Origin: Aromatoleum sp.
GTDB taxonomy: Bacteria > Pseudomonadota > Gammaproteobacteria > Burkholderiales > Casimicrobiaceae
Direction of reading: 5' to 3'
DNA: 15,333 nt
Assembly: GCA_010365205.1 (NCBI GenBank)
Contig: JAAFGU010000024.1
Span: 1 to 15,333 of the forward strand
The notes beneath the pieces are model-generated. The model saw only the letters and a list, made by a program, of their open reading frames with translations. It was not told where the DNA came from and did no database searches. Position 1 is the first letter of the stretch, and the number at the start of each line of letters is the position of its first letter. Shown one piece after another: positions 1 through 6,500 of the stretch. The position numbers and the translations under genes were made by a program.

Positions 1-1
1 A

Positions 2-1888
2 ATCGCCGCGGTTTGCGCCGTGCTTGCCGTCGGGGCTGCCGCCAGCGCCATTTTCGGTTTCGTCAGCATGAAGCGCGCGCAGGAGGCCGAGTCGAAGGCA
101 GACGAGACGCGCCAGATGGCCGAGCGCGCGCGCGGCGAGGCGGAAAAGCTCATCGTCTACCTGCTCGACGATTTCTATCTCGAACTCGAGCCGGTCGGCC
201 GGCTCGACATCGTCGCCGAACTCGCCAAGCGCGCCCTCGACTATTACCACGAGCTTCCGCCTCAACTTCGCACCGCCGAAACGGACCGCAACCGCGCGCT
301 TGCCCTCGTCCGATATGGTGCCGTGCTGCGTTACCAATCGAAGCTCGACGAAGGCGGGAAGGCGCTGTCGGAAGCGATCGACATCCTCGGCAGGCTGCGC
401 ATGGCGGGCGACCAATCGGAGGTCACGACCATCGGGCTGGCTTTGGGATTGGCGGCGCAGGCGCGTATCGCCGACAGTCTCAACAAATCCGTGGAGTCCG
501 TGCAATTGGCCGACCAGGCCGCCGCGGTTCTCGGCCCCCTGATGGCGACTTCATTGCCGTCGATCCCGTTGCTCCGCGCTTACGGCTCGGTGATGAATTA
601 CGTGGGTTTCAGCCAGCTGAGAAGCAACGATCCGGAGCTCGCCGTCAAGAGCCTGGAGGCAGCTCGCGAGGCCTACCGGAGCATCGACGGCCTGACCCTC
701 GTGGACCTCTCCGCCGCGGCCGGGTATGCGGAGGCCGCGGCCTGGCAGATGGAGGCGCTGCGGAATCTGGACCGGCTGGCGGACGCCCGGCGCAATGGTG
801 AAGAGGCCGCCCGGATCGCCGGACAGATACTGGAGAAGCGCCCCGCGCACATGGGGGCCCTGCGCGCGCGCGGCCTCATCCTCAGCAACCTCGCGGATAT
901 CGAATCGGACGGCATGCGGCTGCGCCACTCTCTGGTCCTCGGGGAGGAAGCCACGCGCGATTGGGAGAACTTCCTCAAGCTCGATCCGGGCAACGCGATC
1001 GCCTGGAACAACCTGGCGGCTAATCATCTGCGCAACGCGCTCGGTCTCTACGGCCTGGGCCGCCTCGGCGAAAGCCGCGAAAAGTATCTTGCGGCCAGCG
1101 CGGTCGAGCGCCGCACCAAAATGTCGGCGTTCCTCGCCGTCAACCTGATGTTTCCCGCGGGCCGCCTGGCGGCGCTCGAGGCGGACCTGGGCAACCGGCC
1201 CCAGGCGGAGGCGGCGCTCGCGGACGTTCACCGCCTCGCCGAGATTCCTCGCGCGACACTCCCTGCGAGCTCCGCTCAAGCAGCGAGCCTTCAAATGCTC
1301 GAAACCGGCTTCAGGATCGCGATTCCGGTGGCTGCCGGGGACGATCGAGCGGTGCGCCGGATGGTCCAGGCCGCGATCCCCGATGGCAATGTCGTCAAGC
1401 CGACGGGCGGGCGCGCGGTGTTCATCTGGAACTTCAACATGGCAACACTCCATCGCGCGCTGGCCGATGCCGACTACAACCTGAAGGAGTACGCCGAGGC
1501 GGAGCAGGACCTGCGGCAGTCGATCGGCTACCAGCGGAAACTCCCCGAGCACACGCTCGAGCGACGACGCCAGGCGGCACAGGATCAGGTGCTTCTCGCC
1601 ATGATCCTCGCGAGACTCGATCGGCGCCCCGAGGCGCAGCAGCTCATTGCGCCGGCGTTGCAATTCCAGCGGGACCTTCTCACTCGCGGCAACGAAGATC
1701 TGACCGTCCGCATCGAACTGGCGCAGGCGCTGTATGCGTCGGCGCTTGCCGGCGGCGCGCAGAGTTCGGCGTCATTGACGGAGGCGGCCGCACTCATCGA
1801 CGGACTGCCGCTGGCGATGAGGGGCTTGAAGAGCAGCGCAAGGTTGCGCGGCTGGATCGCCGAGGAGCAGAAGAGCCCGCGCGGGTGA
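2..1888 (+). CDS. Membrane-anchored TPR protein, C-terminal part (5' end outside window)
   Basis: The frame is open from the first bases, so the true start lies upstream. The visible 628 residues begin with a hydrophobic stretch (IAAVCAVLAVGAAASAIFGF) that looks like one transmembrane helix. A charged, coiled-coil-like segment (KRAQEAESKADETRQMAERA) and an AEKLI...LEPVGRLDIV segment follow. From memory, that linker occurs in large signalling or effector proteins with an N-terminal Ser/Thr kinase, TIR or winged-helix domain and C-terminal TPRs. The rest is alpha-helical and TPR-like. The clearest units are near 985-1110 (GNAIAWNNLAANHL) and near 1435-1560 (ATLHRALADADYNLKEYAEA). TPRs normally bind protein partners, so this part is probably a sensor or scaffold domain, but the catalytic domain cannot be seen. 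The gene ends in TGA at the left edge of a palindromic element and is convergent with the deacylase gene. Confidence is high that it is coding, moderate for the family. Confidence 0.8.
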   Translation: MAAVCAVLAVGAAASAIFGFVSMKRAQEAESKADETRQMAERARGEAEKLIVYLLDDFYLELEPVGRLDIVAELAKRALDYYHELPPQLRTAETDRNRALALVRYGAVLRYQSKLDEGGKALSEAIDILGRLRMAGDQSEVTTIGLALGLAAQARIADSLNKSVESVQLADQAAAVLGPLMATSLPSIPLLRAYGSVMNYVGFSQLRSNDPELAVKSLEAAREAYRSIDGLTLVDLSAAAGYAEAAAWQMEALRNLDRLADARRNGEEAARIAGQILEKRPAHMGALRARGLILSNLADIESDGMRLRHSLVLGEEATRDWENFLKLDPGNAIAWNNLAANHLRNALGLYGLGRLGESREKYLAASAVERRTKMSAFLAVNLMFPAGRLAALEADLGNRPQAEAALADVHRLAEIPRATLPASSAQAASLQMLETGFRIAIPVAAGDDRAVRRMVQAAIPDGNVVKPTGGRAVFIWNFNMATLHRALADADYNLKEYAEAEQDLRQSIGYQRKLPEHTLERRRQAAQDQVLLAMILARLDRRPEAQQLIAPALQFQRDLLTRGNEDLTVRIELAQALYASALAGGAQSSASLTEAAALIDGLPLAMRGLKSSARLRGWIAEEQKSPRG

Positions 1889-1983
1889 GAGAGTGGAGTA
1901 GGGTCAGACTCGACTTTCCAGCCAAACTCGTCGAATCGCCCAACGCTTCCAGGAAAGTCGAGTCTGACCCTACTTTCCCTCAC
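1885..1983. repeat. REP/REPIN-like inverted-repeat element between convergent genes
   Basis: Two perfect 23-bp inverted arms lie at 1897-1919 and 1952-1974, starting AGTAGGGTCAGACTC and ending CGACTTTCC, with a 32-bp spacer. A further 5-bp inverted pair (GTGAG at 1885-1889, CTCAC at 1979-1983) lies outside them, slightly out of register. The element fills the gap between the TPR gene and the deacylase gene, and each outer pentamer contains a gene's TGA stop. A transcript from either strand could fold into a long hairpin, so it may act as a bidirectional terminator or 3' stabiliser. The GGGTCAGACTCGACTTTCC core resembles, from memory, repeated extragenic palindromes mobilised by REP-associated tyrosine transposases. 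No second copy was found in this window. Confidence 0.75.
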
Positions 1984-2492
1984 GGCGCCGCTGCGGCGAC
2001 TGCGCCGGGGACGTCGATCACCCGCGGGGAGTGTCCTGTCGCCGCGACGAAGCGCACGAGGTCGGCGTGGGCGAGAACGACGGTCGCCGTGTTGACGAGC
2101 GGATGCACCTGGATCGCGTCCGCCTCCCACAGCGCGCGGTCGATGACGAACTCGACCGCATGCTCGGGGTCGTTGACCAGCGCGACCAGGCTGACCGAGC
2201 CCGGCGCGATGCCGAGGAACCGCTGCAGCCGCTCGGCTGACGCGAATCCGAGCCGGCCGGCGTCGAGCGCAGCGCCCAGCATCGCAAGATCGACCGCGCG
2301 CTCCGACGGCACCGTCACCAGCAGATGCCGCTTTCCTTTCCGGTCGCGGAGGAACAGGTTCTTGGTCTTCGCGCCCGGCAGCCGGGGGACGAGCCGGTCG
2401 GACTCCTCGCAGGTCATCACCGCCGGATGCTCATGGCGCGGCGCGTCGATCGCGTGTTCGCGCAGGAAGCCGTCGAGGTCGGCGACGGACAT
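1980..2492 (-). CDS. Prolyl-tRNA editing domain protein (YbaK/EbsC, ProXp-ala/PrdX type)
   Basis: The product of 170 residues matches the free-standing YbaK/ProX deacylase family. Members hydrolyse mischarged Ala-tRNA(Pro) in the cytoplasm and so correct errors of prolyl-tRNA synthetase. Visible signatures are an N-terminal helix, HEHPAVMTCEES, the Lys-containing GAKTKNLFLRD segment (the conserved lysine region of the family), GSVSLVALVND and HPLVNTATVVL. The length is normal for the family, so the protein looks complete. ATG at 2490-2492 is chosen because family alignments usually begin near SVADLDGFLREH. Upstream in-frame starts are ATG at 2511-2513 and TTG at 2529-2531. The TTG is preceded by a strong GGAGGAG Shine-Dalgarno sequence that lies within an insertion-sequence remnant, so a longer 183-residue form is possible. 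The gene ends against the palindromic element and is convergent with the TPR gene. Confidence 0.88.
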   Translation of the reverse strand: MSVADLDGFLREHAIDAPRHEHPAVMTCEESDRLVPRLPGAKTKNLFLRDRKGKRHLLVTVPSERAVDLAMLGAALDAGRLGFASAERLQRFLGIAPGSVSLVALVNDPEHAVEFVIDRALWEADAIQVHPLVNTATVVLAHADLVRFVAATGHSPRVIDVPGAVAAAAP

Positions 2493-2494
2493 CG

Positions 2495-2562
2495 GGGTGC
2501 TCGCTGTCGGCATGGCGCAATGCGTAGGCAATCTACTCCTCCGGAAACTTCGACTTCTTCAT
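2495..2562 (-). pseudogene. Remnant of IS3-family transposase orfA (N-terminal fragment)
   Basis: Reading down the minus strand from ATG at 2560-2562 gives MKKSKFPEE, a TAG stop (2533-2535), then IAYALRHADSEHP. IS3-family OrfA proteins of the IS2/IS1400 type commonly start MKKSRFTEEQIAYALRQAE..GTP, so the TAG most simply derives from a CAG glutamine codon. Similarity stops around 2495, just before the deacylase start, and no helix-turn-helix or OrfB follows. It is therefore a scar of a few tens of codons, not an active element. Purine-rich sequence (GAGGAGAGGACG) just upstream of its ATG looks like the element's own ribosome-binding site. No element terminus could be defined in 2563-2683. The recognition is from remembered family sequence, not a search. 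Confidence 0.65.
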
Positions 2563-2667
2563 CGTCCTCTCCTCGTCTTCCAAGGACCGATGAAGCCGGC
2601 GTACCCCTACTTATGACCTCCCGTTCAAAACCCGGGACAACGTCGCATCGAGTGCCGCGCGAGCGGA

Positions 2668-2681
2668 CCAGACGCGTCTGG
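2668..2681. other. 14-bp perfect palindrome just past the tonB-like stop codon
   Basis: CCAGACGCGTCTGG is self-complementary and lies 2 bp beyond the tonB-like stop codon on the minus strand. No T-run follows on either strand, so it is not a convincing intrinsic terminator. It could be a weak hairpin at the 3' end of the message, a protein-binding site, or chance. Confidence 0.3.
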
Positions 2682-2683
2682 CG

Positions 2684-3427
2684 CTACTTGGCCGCCCTGG
2701 GCTGCGACACGTCCGGTACGGTGAACAGGAACTCGAGGATCGCCCAGTAGGGAATCGGCTTGCCGTCGAAGTCGGCCGGCTGGAAGTGCGCGCCTTGCAG
2801 CGCCGCGAGCGCGGCGGGGCCAAAATCGGGGTCGTCGGGCGTCACCCTCGCGGCAGTAATCGCGCCGTCGGCATCGATGGTCAACAGCACGGTGACGCGT
2901 CGCTCGACCCGCGCTCGGAGCGCGTTGAGCGGATACGCAGCGATCAGCGTGCCCTGCAACCGGGGTGGCCGCTGCGCCGGAGTCGGATAGCGCAGCGCAA
3001 GTTCGGCTGCGGCAAGGAGGCCGAGATTTTCGGCATCCTTCAGCGGCCCGATCGCGATGCTGCCGAGCGGATCGGCGGCCTCCGCACTGGCGGTGGCTGC
3101 GGAGGCAAGGGGCGAGCCCAGCGGTTGGCCGGCACGTGGCCGGGCCTCCCGCATTGCCGGAGCCTCGACCGGGATTTCCTCGGGTACGAGTTCAAACGGC
3201 ACGACTGCACGCTCGACCTCGACGGGGGCCGGCGCTGCGGCGACACGGCCTGCTTCGAGCAGCACCTGAAGCGGACCCGGGGTCCCCGCCGCGCTTCGCG
3301 CGACCGTCTCCGGAATCTTTGCGGAACGCGGCGAAGTGCCGACGACGAGCGCGTGCAGGACCAGCGAGGCCGCCAGCGACCACAGCAGCGGCCGGTCCGG
3401 GGCGCGTGGAAAGTCGAGGTCGCTCAT
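2684..3427 (-). CDS. TonB-family energy transducer-like protein
   Basis: The 247-residue product has the TonB layout. A short cytoplasmic N-terminus leads into one transmembrane helix at about 14-30 (LWSLAASLVLHALVV, with the Ser/His typical of TonB anchors). A long Ala/Pro/Glu-rich periplasmic linker runs from about 35 to 155, and a TonB C-terminal-like domain occupies about 160-238. That domain shows AYPLNALRARVERRVTVLL, a central IDADGAITAARV and HFQPADFDGKPIPYW. TonB proteins pass energy from ExbB/ExbD to outer-membrane transporters. No exbB, exbD or receptor gene is visible, so its partner is unknown. It lacks the long Pro-Glu/Pro-Lys tracts of classical TonB. It lies downstream of pilY1 on the same strand, separated by a hairpin terminator and 144 bp, so it is probably transcribed separately. 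No good Shine-Dalgarno sequence precedes the ATG at 3425-3427. Confidence 0.82.
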   Translation of the reverse strand: MSDLDFPRAPDRPLLWSLAASLVLHALVVGTSPRSAKIPETVARSAAGTPGPLQVLLEAGRVAAAPAPVEVERAVVPFELVPEEIPVEAPAMREARPRAGQPLGSPLASAATASAEAADPLGSIAIGPLKDAENLGLLAAAELALRYPTPAQRPPRLQGTLIAAYPLNALRARVERRVTVLLTIDADGAITAARVTPDDPDFGPAALAALQGAHFQPADFDGKPIPYWAILEFLFTVPDVSQPRAAK

Positions 3428-3515
3428 CGTGCGGCAGTCTACATGGCGCCCGAAGCGGCGCTACGGATCGCGGAGCAGTGGCAGACCCGATCGCGGACCG
3501 ATCGCATACAAACAC

Positions 3516-3545
3516 GCGGCCGCCCCGTATTCGTGGGGCGGCCGC
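3516..3545 (-). terminator. Terminator hairpin after pilY1
   Basis: GCGGCCGCCCC (3516-3526) and GGGGCGGCCGC (3535-3545) form a perfect 11-bp GC stem with an 8-nt loop, about 26 bp past the pilY1 stop. On the minus strand it is followed by GTGTTTGTATG, a short interrupted T tract, so it fits an intrinsic terminator for the pilus operon with imperfect U-run. The plus-strand side has no T-run. Confidence 0.65.
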
Positions 3546-3571
3546 GGGTCATGCGCCCGGTTGGTCGGCGG

Positions 3572-6500
3572 TTATTGACCCAGCAGCCGCCAGGACATCC
3601 GGTGTGCGCCGAGGAACGGCGGCAACGTCGGCTTGATGAATATCGTCTTGCCGGTGCCCAGCGTGATCGCGATCTGGATGTTCGGCAACGACGAGCCGGG
3701 CGCGGGCTCGAGCTGAACCACCTGCAATCCGACTCCGCCCTCGGCCTCGTAGATGCCATCGACCGGGTTCCCGCTGGTATCGGTCAGCAGCGAGTCGCCC
3801 CGCGCGAATCCGCGCGCGTAGACGGTCGCAGGCTGCCCGAGCAGACAGGGGTCCGTCTGCGGGGAGGTGCCGATGTAGGCGACCACGGAGATCTCGGCTT
3901 GCAGCGGCACGACGATGCGCTGATCCGACGGCAGATCGTCATACCAGCCGATGTCCGGCTTCGTCTTAAGTCCGTTGACGCGATCGGCCAGCAGCGTCAT
4001 GTCGGTGCGCGGAGCGAGCGGCTTCACGATCGGCAACGGGTTGTTGACGTCGCCGTCGCGGATCGCGTAGAGCGTCTGCTGCTGGCTGACGGCGAGGTCG
4101 GTGTCGTCGAGCAATCGGCCCGTCCCGATGAACACCCAGCGGTCGACGCCGTTCGCAACGTCGACTTCGATCTGCGGTGCGATGGTCACCGGTTGCGGCG
4201 CGCCACCCGGATCGGTGAATGTCGCGAGCTTCTCGAGCACCCACTTGCCTGGATTGGGGTCACGGAGGTCGAAGCGCCAGAAGTTGCCGTAAAGGTCGCC
4301 GCCATAGACCTGTTCGACCAGCTGATTCTTGACGTCCTTTGTGTACCCGGCAATCTGCGCGAGTCCCGCCGGCGCACTGGCGTTACCGAAGCCGGTCGAC
4401 ATTTCCTTCAGTTTCGCGCCCGTCTTGATGTCGACGAAGAAGATCCTGCCGACGCCATCGACGTTGTCGTAGCCGGACGGAATGATCGCGACCCACTGGC
4501 CGGCCGAGAAGCCGCCGGATGTCGCGTGCGTCTTCACGATGGTGGGCTGGCCGTAGGTGTAGCCCAGGTTCGCGTCGGTGAACTCCCACAGCACGCTGGC
4601 GACCGCCTTGGCTTCGGTCGTGATACTGGCCGGATCGGTGATGTCGAGCGCGTAGTAGGAGTTCCCGCCCTTGCCCAGTCCGCCAACGAGCACGGTGCGC
4701 CAGTCCTGGCCGCCGAAGTCCACGTCCCATGGCTTCGGCGTCGAGTCGACCAGGAAGTGATGGGTGAACGGCGGCAGTGCACCGTCCTGGTAGGTCAATG
4801 CACCGAGGCCGGTGGCATTGCCGCGGTAGAGCGCGCTCGGAACGTAGGCGAAGGCTTCGTTGCCGGTGGCGTCGGCGAATGCATGCAACATGCCGTCGTT
4901 GGCGCCGGCATAGACCATCGGCGAACGACCCTGGTATTTGATCGTGAACGCGGCATAGCCGGGGTCGCTGGTTTCCGAGTAACCCTTGTTGGGCGGCCCA
5001 ACGTAGACCGGTTTGGCGTCGACGATGTCGCCGAGGAACTGTTCACCGACCAAGGCGTGGAATCGGCTGCGGAGCTGGCCGACCTTCTTGCCCTCGAACC
5101 TGGTGTTGCCGCGAATCCATTCGAGCACCCGCTTGCTGCGCGTGACCTTGCCCGGCGCGAGGGAATCCTGCTGCGCTGCCGACAGGTCGGCCCAGAGGAA
5201 CGGGATGGCATTGCCCTTCGCATCCATCGTCGCGATATTGCGCTCGGTGAACCACGGGGTGTCCTTCACCCCGGCGATGACAGTGAGCTGCGCCTGCAAC
5301 TGGTTGGCGGCTTCCCAGATCGTGCTGACTTCGGCGCCCGTCACCGGATCGATCTGGATCTTGGTGAGCGTGCCGTACCAGCCCGGCTGGAACAGGGCGC
5401 GGTAAATGTAGCTGTTCACCCCGGTGATGTTGGCGGACTGGAATCCCGCTCCGGCGCGCGCGCCCGATTGGTTGGCGATGTCCGCCAGGATGCTGCCCAT
5501 GCCGAGTTTGAGCTCGTCGGCGGACTGCGCGTTGATGAACGCGCCGCGCCCGTTGGTGGCGGCGTGCCACAGATCGTCGACGCCCGTTGCATCGGGCTTG
5601 AGGACCGTCGGAACCGGCTTCGGCCATTGCGGATACGGCGGAGTGTCGAACGAATTGGGCGGCAAGGTCCCTGCGGTGCCCAGCGCCAGTGCCGCGAAGT
5701 TCAGGTGCTGCCACGTCGCCGGGTCGTTCTGCGTTCCCGGAACGTTGTTGACGGCCATCGGGCCGGCTTTACGGAGGTCCGTCACCCAGTAATTCATCGC
5801 GTAGTCGGACAGCGCGTTGCTTGCCTTGTTGCCCGCGTCTTCGCGCAACGGCGCTGGCCACCCCGCTCCGGGGACGAGGCCGGCAATAGGCTTCGTCGCA
5901 AAGTCCGGGTAATTCGGGACCACGTCGTCCTGATCGTCGACCGTAACCTTCGGCAGGCTGTTCTGGTTGGTGAACCCGTCGGTGAACAACATATGCCAGT
6001 TCTTCTGGCAGGACAGGATGATCGGGTCCGTCGATCCCGGAAGCTCCGCGCTGGTGCCGTTGACGAAGTATTCGCCGATGCGGGCCATCGCATCGAGGGT
6101 CGGCGTTTCGTGGGCCAGAGGGATGTCGATGGCGAACAACTGCTTCGCCCAGCTCGTCTTCTGCCCGGCGTTGAAGTCGGCGATGTTCACGAACGACGTA
6201 TTCGGCGTGTTGAACAGCGTATGGAAGCCGACGCGGTAACTCGTGTCGACGTTGAAGGTGCCCAGCGTCTTGCCGAGGAATGCGAGTGAGGTCACCGACT
6301 TGACCGCCAGAATCCGGGTGCGGTAGTAGGCGAACCAGTTCGCATAGTTCGTCATCTCGCTGACGTCGGGGGCGTTGCCACCGAAGTCGCGCGTGACGTT
6401 GCCCAGGCCGCTGCCGAATTCGGCCACGGCCGTAAAAGTCGCGCCCGGCTTGGTAATGTCGAGATCGACGCGCGCGAATGCGGGTGTCGCCACGTTGTCG

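Noticed and set aside
551..1663. Minus-strand frame of 370 codons opposite the TPR protein
   Set aside because: It is rich in Arg/Glu with no domain signature, opposite a frame with helical TPR-like sequence and a membrane anchor.
3408..3422. Sequence GGAAAGTCGAGGTCG resembling one arm of the palindromic element
   Set aside because: It encodes the N-terminus of the tonB-like protein, differs after 11 bases, and has no partner arm; most likely chance.
2786..6289. Open plus-strand frame of 1167 codons antisense to the tonB-like and pilY1 genes
   Set aside because: It has low-complexity Arg/Val/Gly-rich composition, no recognisable motif, and lies opposite genes with clear family signatures. 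Long antisense frames are expected in GC-rich DNA.
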